NCBI GenBank assembly: GCA_018222765.1
Contig: JAAEZT010000031.1
Coordinates: 1-37,955 of the forward strand
From: a bacterium
GTDB taxonomy: Bacteria; Verrucomicrobiota; Verrucomicrobiia; Verrucomicrobiales; Akkermansiaceae
DNA: 37,955 nucleotides
Reading direction: 5' to 3'
The translations under genes and the position numbers were made by a program. How positions within the stretch are numbered: position 1 is the first letter of the stretch; every line of letters starts with the position of its first letter. The notes beneath the pieces were generated by a model. The model did not search any database. It was not told where the DNA came from and saw nothing but the letters and a program-made list of their open reading frames with translations. Shown one piece after another: positions 8,142 to 16,304 of this stretch.

Positions 8142-9110
8142 CTAGGGCGTCATCGCCGCGAGATCTGCCTCGATAGCCTCGATCACATCTTCCTCAGGCC
8201 TAAAGTCGGCGGCGTGGTAGGAGCTGCGCACCAAGGGCCCGCTCGCGACGTGGCGGAAGCCCTTCGCGAGGGCGACTTCCTTCCATTCTTCGAATTTTTC
8301 CGGTGTGACGTAGTCCACGACGGGAAGATGCATTTGGGTCGGACGAAGATACTGCCCCAAAGTCAGCACAGTGACGTCAGCCGCCCGAAGATCGTCCATT
8401 GCCTGTGAGATTTCCTCATCGCGCTCTCCCAGCCCAAGCATTATTCCACTCTTGGTGGCGACTTTCCCTCCGGCCATCTCCTTGGCCTTTTTGAGGACAG
8501 CCAGCGAACGAGCGTATTGCGCACGACTTCGAACCAAGGGAGTGAGACGTTCGACGGTCTCCAGGTTATGATTAAAAATATGTGGCCGGGCTCGCATCAC
8601 CATTTCGAGCGCCCAATCCTTGTCGTTGAAGTCCGGAACCAACACCTCGATGATGATCTCGGGATTCTCGGCCCTCACGGCTTCGATGGTATGCTGAAAA
8701 TGTTCGGCGCCGCCGTCTTTCAGATCGTCCCTTGCCACGGCGGTAATCACGACGTGATTGAGCTTCATCCGCCTGGTCGCCTCAGCCACCCGCTCGGGTT
8801 CGTCCGCCTCCAAAGCATCGGGTTTGGCAGTCTTCACTGCACAGAAGCCACAGGCACGCGTGCATTTCTCCCCCGCTATCATGAAAGTCGCCGTCCCCTG
8901 CCCCCAACACTCCCAACGATTGGGGCACTGGGCCTCTTCACACACGGTGACGAGATTGAGGTCCTTGACGAGCGACTTCGTATCCCAAAAGACGGGATTA
9001 TTGGGCAACCGAACCTTGAGCCATTCCGGCTTTTTCTCCTTGTGGAGAGACGCGTCCATTTTCATGCGGGGGCCAAAGACCCGACCTTTGCTGCCACCGC
9101 AACCGCTCAT
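8142..9110 (-). CDS. lipA: Lipoyl synthase (radical SAM)
   Basis: This 322-residue enzyme inserts two sulfurs into protein-bound octanoyl groups to make lipoyl cofactor. Both iron-sulfur sites are visible: the auxiliary cluster CEEAQCPNRWEC (C57, C62, C68) and the radical-SAM cluster CTRACGFC (C83, C87, C90). The C-terminal RSSYHA motif supplies the conserved serine ligand near residue 300. A short cysteine- and glycine-containing leader (MSGCGGSKGR) precedes the conserved part, so translation might instead begin at the MDASLHKEKK methionine. The partner octanoyltransferase gene lipB is not adjacent; it lies at 32901-33539. Confidence 0.97.
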   Translation of the reverse strand: MSGCGGSKGRVFGPRMKMDASLHKEKKPEWLKVRLPNNPVFWDTKSLVKDLNLVTVCEEAQCPNRWECWGQGTATFMIAGEKCTRACGFCAVKTAKPDALEADEPERVAEATRRMKLNHVVITAVARDDLKDGGAEHFQHTIEAVRAENPEIIIEVLVPDFNDKDWALEMVMRARPHIFNHNLETVERLTPLVRSRAQYARSLAVLKKAKEMAGGKVATKSGIMLGLGERDEEISQAMDDLRAADVTVLTLGQYLRPTQMHLPVVDYVTPEKFEEWKEVALAKGFRHVASGPLVRSSYHAADFRPEEDVIEAIEADLAAMTP

Positions 9111-9234
9111 GAGCGACTCCTACTCCTAATTTGCGTGAAGAGCAATGCCGGATGTTCCCACAAAATAGCGTGGTCTAGCCTCGACCGCCCCAGCTCGGAG
9201 CAATCGTTTCCACATACAGCACAGTTCCCCGGAC

Positions 9235-10389
9235 CTACGGAGCCTCCTCCACACGGAAAAAGACCTTCGTGGGAGCGTCTCCGAAAACCGCACCAAGATT
9301 ATAAACTTTAGTGGTAAACTCTCCGGCATCTGCCGCAGCACTATCGTCAATGTCACTCGTCCAATCAACCATGTCGGAAGAATACTTAATAATATAGAAT
9401 TTCCCCGGCTTGGAATTCCAAGTGAGAGAAACCTCCCTGCTCGCAGGTGAATAATCGAACTCTGAAATTGTAAGCGGAGCGATTGGCCCCGCTCCGGGCG
9501 CGACATCGGCAAATGTCGTTCCAAATCTAATTTCGTCAAAGATCGTTGATCCAGTATCCTGAAGAGAGAGCAAACTAAAGTTGGATTGATCAAAATCCGC
9601 CGCTAAGGATGCGATGGCGTCACCGTCAACAGGCTCGGTCGAAACGCCAGGCACGATATTGAAGAGCAACAACTCGTCGTCCGTGCCATTGGCCTTCCAA
9701 TTGATTTTTCCAACGATCAACGAAACATCGTGATGAGACGAGCCATCAACGAAGGGCGGGACGTAACTCCCAACCGCGACTGTCGCGCTCGAGGAATTCA
9801 CAAAAGCGACCGCATTGGGGCTTCCGACGCCACTCCCGAAAAGACCGCCATTATCTGTTCGAAATCCCACTCCAAAAGCCTGGCCTGTCGGAGAGCTCAG
9901 ATTGCCGTTCTCGGAACTTCCTGGTATCGCAATCATCGGGTCAGTGCCAAAGATCAAAGTCCCAAATTTGTTTCCACTGGGAGCGCAGGCTAACACACTA
10001 AACCAGATGGTGGAATTATCCGCAGTGAGAGCGGCTTGAGCATCGGCGGTAAGATTCCGATGGGCTTCCTGCTGACCCGCTGTTCCAAATCGCCCCAGAG
10101 CGCTTCCCGCCGAAGGATGCCCTTCAAGATCCAGGCCACCACGATCATTTACGATAAGGCTGGAATCACCAAGGGCATACACGGTCCGTCCGATGTCATA
10201 GGGACGCCCCCAACCTACAACCTCCCAGGCGCCGTCAAAACCCTGCCCCCCATCAAAGCCGTTGAATGGAGTGTCGACACCTTCATAGTCAAACTGCTCC
10301 AGTAGGATAAGCTCCGCTTGAAGCAACGGACTGGCAACCATCACTGCCGTGGTTAACCCAAGGCCCAAATTGATTCCACTGTTTTTCAT
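9235..10389 (-). CDS. Exported protein with verrucomicrobial C-terminal fn3-like domain
   Basis: This is a 384-residue protein with a clear signal peptide (MKNSGINLGLGLTTAVMVAS, cleavage near LLQA-E). The body is rich in Gly, Asn and Asp and resembles the beta-sandwich, LamG-like exported proteins common in Verrucomicrobia, with the typical opening LEQFDYEG and closing DTGSTIFDEIRFGTTFADV. The last 60 residues (LTWNSKPGKFYIIKYSSDM to KVFFRVEE) match a small domain often found at the ends of such proteins. There is no PEP-CTERM tail. The frame extends upstream to 10515, but the signal peptide fixes the start at 10389. Function is unknown; surface location is inferred. Confidence 0.8.
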   Translation of the reverse strand: MKNSGINLGLGLTTAVMVASPLLQAELILLEQFDYEGVDTPFNGFDGGQGFDGAWEVVGWGRPYDIGRTVYALGDSSLIVNDRGGLDLEGHPSAGSALGRFGTAGQQEAHRNLTADAQAALTADNSTIWFSVLACAPSGNKFGTLIFGTDPMIAIPGSSENGNLSSPTGQAFGVGFRTDNGGLFGSGVGSPNAVAFVNSSSATVAVGSYVPPFVDGSSHHDVSLIVGKINWKANGTDDELLLFNIVPGVSTEPVDGDAIASLAADFDQSNFSLLSLQDTGSTIFDEIRFGTTFADVAPGAGPIAPLTISEFDYSPASREVSLTWNSKPGKFYIIKYSSDMVDWTSDIDDSAAADAGEFTTKVYNLGAVFGDAPTKVFFRVEEAP

Positions 10390-10456
10390 CGTTTTTGCAC
10401 TGAACGCTTCACAATTCTCCCCAAAAAAAAATGAACTAAAAGAAACAAATCTCCCA

Positions 10457-10495
10457 TGATCCTGCCTACCATTAAGCAGGTAGCACCCAGGATCA
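10457..10495 (-). repeat. Nested inverted repeat in leader of the exported-protein gene
   Basis: TGATCCTG (10457-10464) and CAGGATCA (10488-10495) are perfect 8-bp arms. Inside them CCTGC (10461-10465) can alternatively pair with GCAGG (10476-10480), giving two mutually exclusive hairpins about 70-105 nt upstream of the ATG at 10389. This could be a regulatory leader or an operator. No known riboswitch class is recognised. Confidence 0.35.
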
Positions 10496-10558
10496 ATGAG
10501 CCAATTAGCACGCATGAGGAAATATGCCGTACTCTCTTTTCTTCGTTATAAGGGAGCG

Positions 10559-10575
10559 CTCAGATTGTAATATCT
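10559..10575 (+). promoter_or_regulatory. Promoter-like motif shared with 12664-12680
   Basis: The 17-mer CTCAGATTGTAATATCT differs by one base from the 17-mer at 12664-12680. Each contains a -10-like box (TGTAAT here) and sits 68 nt here, or 36 nt there, upstream of a small gene. A common promoter or operator is inferred. Confidence 0.35.
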
Positions 10576-10642
10576 CGCGGAATTTTGTTCCTACACGATC
10601 ACGAACCTATATCCCCCGCTCTACTCAAACAAATCCTGAAAA

Positions 10643-11340
10643 ATGAAAGAAGATAACTCAGAGATTATTCTTTATCATAACTCTGCCAATTTCGCACCTG
10701 TATTGGGACTGTTGAGCTTGGCCACGCTTCTATGCTTCTCTTCCGCTTACAAGATATTTCCCACTCACCCTTGTGGCAGTTATTTCTGCATAGCGGGTGG
10801 AATTATTTTAACAGGATTAACCCTGATATTCCGTGGTTCCAAAAGCGAGTATCTCAAGCTTTCTCAAAGTGCAGTAGAGTGGAAATCACCATTCTCTTAC
10901 AAAAGAGTTTACAAAGCTTTATGGACGGAGATCGAAAGCATAAATTTATTTTTTTTAAAACAGTAAAACCAAGGGCAATAAGTAATCCATCCATAAGAAT
11001 TGAGACCAACCGCCAGCCCTTCGTCGGCATTACCTACACCGGGGCAAGCGGCAGAAAACCTTCACGTTTCATTCGGAAAATAAACAAGCGATTCGCTGGA
11101 GGTGCAGATGTAAACATACCCCTCTATTTTAATTCAATAGAGATCAGGGATCTCTATCTATTAGTTTACGCCTGGAAACTAGGCTTCAACCCAACCCATC
11201 TAGAATTCCTACACAACCAAGAGGAAGAGGTGCGAGCCGGCATTCTCGAATATGAAAAAACCTTACAGAATTCTACAAGCTCGAGGGAAAACTCCAATGC
11301 AGTTTCAATGACCACTGACGACCAAAAACTTCTCAAATAA
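10643..11340 (+). pseudogene. Two-TM hypothetical protein with a -1 frameshift (broken or programmed)
   Basis: The reading frame from ATG 10643 encodes two membrane segments (about residues 18-36 and 48-64) and a soluble start, then hits TAA at 10964. The continuation lies in the -1 frame and runs to the stop at 11340 with sensible protein (ITYTGASGRKPSRFIRKI, LYLLVYAWKLGFNP). The join falls at a run of eight T's (10949-10956). In the original frame this reads T TTT TTA at 10951-10957, a classical -1 slippery heptamer. Restoring one T, or slipping -1 there, gives about 232 residues. The simplest reading is a one-base deletion by mutation or sequencing error in the homopolymer; programmed frameshifting is possible. 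I recognise no family, though it resembles membrane-anchored PH-like proteins. Confidence 0.6.
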
Positions 11341-11471
11341 TCCCGATTCACCCCTCCCCCCCTTCCTGATTCGGGAAACAAGAGACCTGGGTTGGGGAAG
11401 AGGAATCGATTAACTATTGAAAGCCTACACTGCCTCTGGCACCCTCCGCACATAGTCCGGAATGACCAACA

Positions 11472-11684
11472 ATGATTAGACGAACTTTATCAGCACTGTT
11501 TGGAGCTTTCCTATTCAGTATTATTACCCCACTGGCGTACTTTTTTCTATTCGAATCATTCCCACTTGAAGGCTTAAAGGGTCTCGGAGCCGTTAGCGTG
11601 GCAGGTGCAATTTTTGGTGCGGTTGTTGGTGCGATATTCCCACGCGTCTTCGGTTTTATTTTCGAGATATTCTTAGACATCTGA
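11472..11684 (+). CDS. Small hypothetical membrane protein
   Basis: This is a 70-residue protein with two hydrophobic stretches, about residues 9-27 (AFLFSIITPLAYFFLFES) and 39-66 (glycine- and alanine-rich, AGAIFGAVVGAIF), joined by a short charged turn. A basic MIRRT start suggests both ends face the cytoplasm. There is no strong ribosome binding site and no recognised family. The small glycine-zipper-like second helix (GAIFGAVVGAIF) is typical of oligomerising small membrane proteins. It sits among other small hypotheticals on the same strand. Confidence 0.5.
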   Translation: MIRRTLSALFGAFLFSIITPLAYFFLFESFPLEGLKGLGAVSVAGAIFGAVVGAIFPRVFGFIFEIFLDI

Positions 11685-11728
11685 TTCGCTGCTGGATTGC
11701 CCGGTATCTACCAACTCTGAACCCCCTA

Positions 11729-11790
11729 CCCCGAATAGAGAGGCAGGGATTTGGGAAGAAGGATCGGGGTAAAGGAATCGAGGTTCGGGG
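11729..11790. repeat. G-rich inverted repeat in an intergenic gap
   Basis: CCCCGAA (11729-11735) is complementary to TTCGGGG (11784-11790), and ATCGGGG (11763-11769) can compete for the left arm. The interval is purine-rich. Similar phrases (TTTGGGAAGAAGGATC, AAAGGAATCGAG) recur around 11365-11410 and 12540-12560, so it may be the remains of a degenerate dispersed repeat. Confidence 0.3.
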
Positions 11791-11923
11791 CTCAAGATGG
11801 GAGCACCAATGGCAGGCTGGAAAGGTGCAGGGAATGCGGGCTATTTCGGTAGTTCTGCCGCTGCTCGTGTGCGGTGGGTATAGATAAACTCTCAAAGAAG
11901 TAGGAACACACCTGCCTCTGACC

Positions 11924-12373
11924 CTACTCCTGACCCCACAACTTCTTCCTCTTCCTCCTTCTCCTCTTTCCCCTTCGCCTCTTCCCTGCATTAACTAATT
12001 CGTTTAGTTTCGACCGATTCTGACCAAGCTTGGTCATGAATGCGTATGAAACCTTTTTCATATTCGCATCCACGCCTTGAATCGATATATAGCTCGCAAA
12101 GTCCCAACGCCTTCTCACTCTGATCCTCTCGATCTGGCCCAACGGGATGTCTATGCACCATTTCGAGTCAAGATAGCGGGCATCGATCTCTTGGACATTT
12201 CTCGAGAACTGGCCGATAAGCCCCGATTCTCCATCACTAAGAAAAAGAAACCGACGATTTGTTACAACCACTGAGCCGTATTTTGTGCCAAAAACAAAAA
12301 AATTCGCGGTAGGCCCGACCGACCGCATCATATGCGACTCCCAGCTAACCACGATTTCCTTATCTGCATTCAT
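11924..12373 (-). CDS. PH/GRAM-like hypothetical protein with basic tail
   Basis: This is a 149-residue soluble protein. The middle (YGSVVVTNRRFLFLSDG, then IPLGQIERIRVRR) is the strand pattern seen in bacterial PH or GRAM-like domains, where a 'lTnrRllf' strand precedes an 'i.l..I..v' strand. The last 25 residues are almost entirely Arg and Lys (KRRRGKRRRRKRKK), which suggests contact with nucleic acid or acidic lipid. I chose MNADKE at 12373; an ATG three codons earlier (12382) is equally possible. It has no operon partners. The domain call is inference from pattern only. Confidence 0.6.
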   Translation of the reverse strand: MNADKEIVVSWESHMMRSVGPTANFFVFGTKYGSVVVTNRRFLFLSDGESGLIGQFSRNVQEIDARYLDSKWCIDIPLGQIERIRVRRRWDFASYISIQGVDANMKKVSYAFMTKLGQNRSKLNELVNAGKRRRGKRRRRKRKKLWGQE

Positions 12374-12382
12374 AAACCACAT

Positions 12383-12715
12383 TTATGGACCTTTTGCTAT
12401 TTAGCCCATTACAATTCCCGAAAAAGATCGTAGGGCAGATTGAAGGCGACAGCCGCACTTCTACATGCGTGCAAGTGGCCAGCTTTAGGTAACTTTTTAT
12501 ACTGAGAAAGACCGTTAATCCATCGACAAAGATTCCACCCTTTCCTGATTTGGGGATACGGCCTAGGGGGGTCGGTGATTCTAAAATCTTAGTGACACAA
12601 AGCCGGCCTGTCGCACGGACAAACGGCTGAGCCGTGCTGTCTACTGAGCCTTATAAATTTCTACTCAGATTATAATATCTTACTCCAAGGCCCCTCCCCA
12701 TCATCCCTAAAGAAT
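12383..12715. other. Intergenic region between divergent hypothetical genes
   Basis: These 333 bp between two divergently transcribed genes hold no convincing reading frame. Visible items are a short hairpin (ACGGC 12623-12627 with GCCGT 12631-12635, alternatively GCACGG/CCGTGC), a purine-rich stretch near 12545-12575, and the promoter-like 17-mer at 12664-12680. Confidence 0.5.
12664..12680 (+). promoter_or_regulatory. Promoter-like motif shared with 10559-10575
   Basis: CTCAGATTATAATATCT contains a perfect TATAAT (12672-12677 region) and matches the copy at 10559 in 16 of 17 bases. It lies 36 nt upstream of the lipoprotein start at 12716. AGAT and ATCT flank the box as a short inverted repeat, so a repressor site overlapping the -10 is conceivable. 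No clear -35 box is visible. Confidence 0.45.
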
Positions 12716-13279
12716 ATGAAAGAGTCCAAATCATCGAAGAACAATTATACCGGAAAATTAAAGAGACTACTCTTAACTGCTTTCACCATGCTAGCTGTCG
12801 GATGTGGCGAAAAAAATGATTTAAGTGAGTCAGGCTGGTCCAACTCTAAATATGGAATTGGATTAGATCCGCCGGAAGGATGGACCGTAAATGAAAGCGG
12901 CCAGCTGGGTATCCTAGTATTGTTTACGAAGACCCTAGACAATGGAAAGACTGTCTCGATCAACCTAATGCAGCCCGCCGAACTTGGCGACCTATCCTTG
13001 ATGGAAACTGCAAAACAAAGTATTCAGATGAGTAAATCAATCTTACAGAGCTATGAACTCATTTCTGAAGGTAGAATAAAAATTAACTCTATGGATGCAT
13101 GGGAAGTTATTTCTACTATGACCGTTGGCAAAACTCTTGTGAAAACCAGGTCTGTAATGGTAGAAAACAGAGGGGGAATGTATGCGTTTGCTTATGCCGC
13201 TGAAACCTCTAATTACGATGAGTATGCACCTCATTTTGATGACTGCCTGAATTCATTGAAGGTCACCCTTTCCCCATAG
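12716..13279 (+). CDS. Putative lipoprotein, PsbP/DUF1795-like
   Basis: This is a 187-residue protein with a basic start, a hydrophobic signal (about 17-29) and a cysteine at 30 in LAVGC, which fits a loose lipobox and implies an envelope lipoprotein. The mature part (YGIGLDPPEGWTVNES, then NLMQPAELGDLSLMETAKQS, and a final CLNSLKVTL) follows the pattern of PsbP/DUF1795-type domains: a short 'f.i..P.gW' strand, a central helix, and a closing 'f...l.Sl...' strand. The function of such domains in non-photosynthetic bacteria is unknown. It is transcribed alone from the motif at 12664 and ends at a terminator about 45 bp downstream. Confidence 0.75.
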   Translation: MKESKSSKNNYTGKLKRLLLTAFTMLAVGCGEKNDLSESGWSNSKYGIGLDPPEGWTVNESGQLGILVLFTKTLDNGKTVSINLMQPAELGDLSLMETAKQSIQMSKSILQSYELISEGRIKINSMDAWEVISTMTVGKTLVKTRSVMVENRGGMYAFAYAAETSNYDEYAPHFDDCLNSLKVTLSP

Positions 13280-13323
13280 CTACCTTAAATCAACAAGCAG
13301 AATCCGACCATTCAACTGTAACC

Positions 13324-13358
13324 AAAACCCGCTTTGCTGTTTCAGCTGGCGGGTTTTT
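13324..13358 (+). terminator. Rho-independent terminator after the lipoprotein gene
   Basis: AACCCGC (13326-13332) pairs with GCGGGTT (13349-13355). An inner GCTG/CAGC hairpin with a TTT loop extends the stem, and five T's follow (13354-13358). Confidence 0.85.
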
Positions 13359-13519
13359 CTTTGAACCCTCATTCGTGTATCTTTTATCCCTGTTCCAGCA
13401 AGAGGGGTTCACGCAGGGAAACCACTCGGGATTTCCCTTCCTCGATCTTCCCGAAAAAGGGGTTAGCAGGTTGCCGTGGCACGCAAATCAGTGGTCACTA
13501 AAAATAATGGACGGTTTTA

Positions 13520-14821
13520 TTATTGCTTTTTCTTTTTGGAAAAGTGGATTGCACCGATGTCCCATGGACCGGTTTTTGGTAGTGGGTTACCGGCGAAATC
13601 TCTTTCGTAATGCTGTCTCAGGTTCAGCCCTTTTCCGCGGAGAGGACTATCGGCGCGGAGGCGGAAGTCTTTACCCTTAATGTCAACGAGTAGGGGGTTG
13701 CCATCGCTCTTCGTTCCGTCGACCTGCCAGAACCAGCAGTTCTTCGAGATGACGCGTTCTTTCTTTTTGTAGGGTCCGCCTTGGAAGCATCGATTTGTTC
13801 CGACATAGAGATTGTTGCGGAAGGTAATCCCATCGAATGCAGTGTAGACAATGTCGTACATGTTCGAGCCGAATCCTTCTGTGCGGATCACGGTGTTATT
13901 ATCGAAAGTCGTGTTGATGCAGGGCGCGTGCATATAAACGAAGCTCTGGCCATCGTAACTGACGTTGAAGGCGATGCGAAGGTTGTAAACCTTCTGGACG
14001 AATGGATTGTAGTCAGCCTTCCAGCTTGATTCAAAGAAGCCGGCGTTTCCTTCAGTGTAGTTGTGGTGAATGTGGACATTCTTCTTGTGATAACGACCGT
14101 CATCCAGTTCGATTGCACCGCCGTCAGATCCATAGGGGCTGCTGATGGTCAGGTAGTTCTTGATGGTGTTGTAGGAAACCTCTTGATTTCCGATCCCTAG
14201 CTGAATCCCCATTGGTCCCCACCCACCTTTGGCGCCAGGCTTCGTCCACAGTGGGTGACTGGGACCGTCCATGGTGTTCTTCGTAATGAGTGTGAATTCG
14301 CCCGTCGACTGGATACCTTTGGTGCACTTGGTAAAGGTGTTCTCGCGAATGACGTTATGCTTAGCGCCGAACATGTTGAAGACTGCCCCCATCTTAAAGA
14401 TGCTCTGTAGCCGACCCGCGTTCTTGGTCGGCGGCGTGTCGTGGAAGTGGAGTTTCTCGACGATTATGTAGCTACCCGAAATGCGAATGCAGTTACCATT
14501 CATATTCAGGTCATTTGGGTTGGTAAACCGGGGCGCCTCACCTTTACCGTAAACTGTCAAAGTGATCGGCTTCTCTATCGTGCCCGACTCCGTGATATGG
14601 ATAGGCCCGTTGAACTGCGATCCACACTTGAACATGACGACGTCGCCGGGCTTGAGTTCCGCCTCCTGTGCCATGGTATGCGACTTCCACGGCTGGGCCT
14701 CAGAACGACCTTTATTCCCATCATTACCGTTCTTGGAATCCACGTAGTAAGTCGACGCAACGACAGTTCCCAAGAGTAACTGGGATACTAGCAATATTAG
14801 ATTGAGTGCTTGTCTATTCAT
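13520..14821 (-). CDS. Exported right-handed parallel beta-helix protein
   Basis: This is a 433-residue protein with a signal peptide (MNRQALNLILLVSQLLLG, cleavage near VVAS). The mature start TYYVDSKNGNDGNKG, the 'W....A...LKPGDVVMFK' segment and the 'GTIEKPITLTVYGKG' turn are typical of secreted beta-helix proteins related to polysaccharide lyase family 6 and pectate-lyase-like folds. Repeated Asn-rich coils follow (NVIRENTFTKCTKG, FDNNTVIRTEG, ITFRNNLYVG). Members bind or cleave acidic polysaccharides. Catalytic residues cannot be assigned by eye, so substrate and even activity are open. The frame reaches 14941, but the signal peptide sets the start at 14821. Confidence 0.82.
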   Translation of the reverse strand: MNRQALNLILLVSQLLLGTVVASTYYVDSKNGNDGNKGRSEAQPWKSHTMAQEAELKPGDVVMFKCGSQFNGPIHITESGTIEKPITLTVYGKGEAPRFTNPNDLNMNGNCIRISGSYIIVEKLHFHDTPPTKNAGRLQSIFKMGAVFNMFGAKHNVIRENTFTKCTKGIQSTGEFTLITKNTMDGPSHPLWTKPGAKGGWGPMGIQLGIGNQEVSYNTIKNYLTISSPYGSDGGAIELDDGRYHKKNVHIHHNYTEGNAGFFESSWKADYNPFVQKVYNLRIAFNVSYDGQSFVYMHAPCINTTFDNNTVIRTEGFGSNMYDIVYTAFDGITFRNNLYVGTNRCFQGGPYKKKERVISKNCWFWQVDGTKSDGNPLLVDIKGKDFRLRADSPLRGKGLNLRQHYERDFAGNPLPKTGPWDIGAIHFSKKKKQ

Positions 14822-15009
14822 ACAATTGGATAGATCGGTTCGGAGGGATTTGTTCCTCGTCTTTTCCATGAACTCAAACGACAACCCCCTTTCGCCCCCA
14901 TGTAAACTCCCAAACCCTAGTTCCCCCGACACTTCCCGCAATAGAACCTGCTAAAACCCGCATTTAGGGACATTTGGGAGCAGTTTTGAACACTCCTTTC
15001 TGAAAAGGC

Positions 15010-15044
15010 GAAAGCCCCTAACTCGCTATGAGTTAAGGGCTTTC
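15010..15044 (-). terminator. Strong hairpin downstream of tRNA-fMet
   Basis: A 15-bp stem with one mismatch (15010-15024 with 15030-15044, GAAAGCCC outer and TAACTC inner arms) closes a 5-nt loop immediately after the encoded CCA end of the tRNA. A TTTTC tract lies a few bases beyond on the minus strand. Termination is likely; the hairpin may also guide 3' processing. Confidence 0.75.
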
Positions 15045-15046
15045 AT

Positions 15047-15123
<77 letters not shown>

Positions 15124-15378
15124 GTTTGTTCCAGTCACCCTCTCGGGGACGGCAAGATCTTGAGCGGATTCCCTGACAACGCAAGGTTTATTTTACAGAG
15201 TTTGAGGGGGTTCACCCTTCGTAAATCTCCACCGAGATTCATGGCGAATCACTCAGGGTAGTCCCAAAGTCCGAAATGAAATTTCCTCTTGAATCAGGCA
15301 GACCAAAAGAATGGAAATGGATTCGGTGCTCTTGCCATCTCCGGATCTATTTCCGATAAGTCCGGAGTAACAACTCTC

Positions 15379-16257
15379 ATGCCTTCCGATCTTGAAACCC
15401 CTCCCGTGTTAGAGACTTCCGAGTGGAAACACTTGGCGTCGTCCCATCGGGTAGAAGTCGAAAAGATCACCGTCCCGATGCGGAAGCGGAGATCCCGACG
15501 GGAAAAGCATCCCGTATACGATTTCCTCAACACTTATTATTCCTTCTCACTCGGACGCCTGGAAGGCTGGCATCCGGGAGTCGGAGTGGTGCTGGAAGAT
15601 GATCCCAAGCACGAGTTCTCCCCAAAATACTATCGCCGTGAGAATGGCGTGGTGAGTATCGACACCTCCCGGCTCACCAACAAGGGACGCGAACGTCTGC
15701 AGTGGATTCTGCAACTTCTCAAACTCACCCAATCCCGCCCGCCCAATCTTGCCTGCCACGGACTGCACGAGTGGGCCATGGTTTATCAAGGAGGCGATAT
15801 CCGCCATCGGGAAAGCGCCCCGCTGCGTCTCTCCCAGAAAGAAATTGACGCCCTAGTCGCCTCTCGCCCGATCTGTTGCTCCCACTTCGACGCCTTCCGC
15901 TTCTTCACGCCCACTGCCATTTCGCTCAACAAGCTCTCCCCCTCCCTGCATTCCCGCGAAGAACACGAGCAACCCGGCTGCATCCACACCAATATGGACC
16001 TCTACAAGTGGGCTTATAAAAGCTCGCCCTGGATTTCCTCCGATCTCCTTCGTGAAACTCTCTTCTTTGCCATCGAGGCCCGCGAGGTCGACATGCGCGC
16101 CTCGCCCTACGACCTCACCAATTATGGCTACCCGGCCATCCCCATCGAAACCCAGGAAGGACGGCGTCAATATGAGACCGAACAGCTCGCTCTTTATCAA
16201 AAAGGCCTCCCGCTTCGCGAAAAACTCATCGCAGCACTGAGCTCCGTGCTGATTTGA
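15379..16257 (+). CDS. Conserved protein of the group often labelled 3-methyladenine DNA glycosylase
   Basis: This is a 292-residue soluble protein from ATG 15379 (MPSDLETPP). An in-frame TTG at 15289 would add 30 residues. The conserved core HPVYDFLNTYYSFSLGRLEG followed by WHPGVGVVLED, and later PNLACHGLHEWAMVY, matches a family in actinobacteria and Verrucomicrobia commonly annotated as 3-methyladenine DNA glycosylase. I see no helix-hairpin-helix or AAG-type catalytic motif, so the enzyme name rests on database habit as I recall it, not on visible chemistry. HGLHEWAMVY and the repeated HxxF segments could be a metal or nucleotide site. It lies 47 bp upstream of purB on the same strand. 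Confidence 0.6.
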   Translation: MPSDLETPPVLETSEWKHLASSHRVEVEKITVPMRKRRSRREKHPVYDFLNTYYSFSLGRLEGWHPGVGVVLEDDPKHEFSPKYYRRENGVVSIDTSRLTNKGRERLQWILQLLKLTQSRPPNLACHGLHEWAMVYQGGDIRHRESAPLRLSQKEIDALVASRPICCSHFDAFRFFTPTAISLNKLSPSLHSREEHEQPGCIHTNMDLYKWAYKSSPWISSDLLRETLFFAIEAREVDMRASPYDLTNYGYPAIPIETQEGRRQYETEQLALYQKGLPLREKLIAALSSVLI

Positions 16258-16304
16258 AGCGGTTTTGGGTTTCAATTTGCAGCATTTAGGATTTTGCTCG
16301 CGGC

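Noticed and set aside
13375-13680. Plus-strand frame of about 100 codons after the lipoprotein gene
   Set aside because: Its second half lies antisense to the beta-helix gene, and no conserved features or start signals were found.
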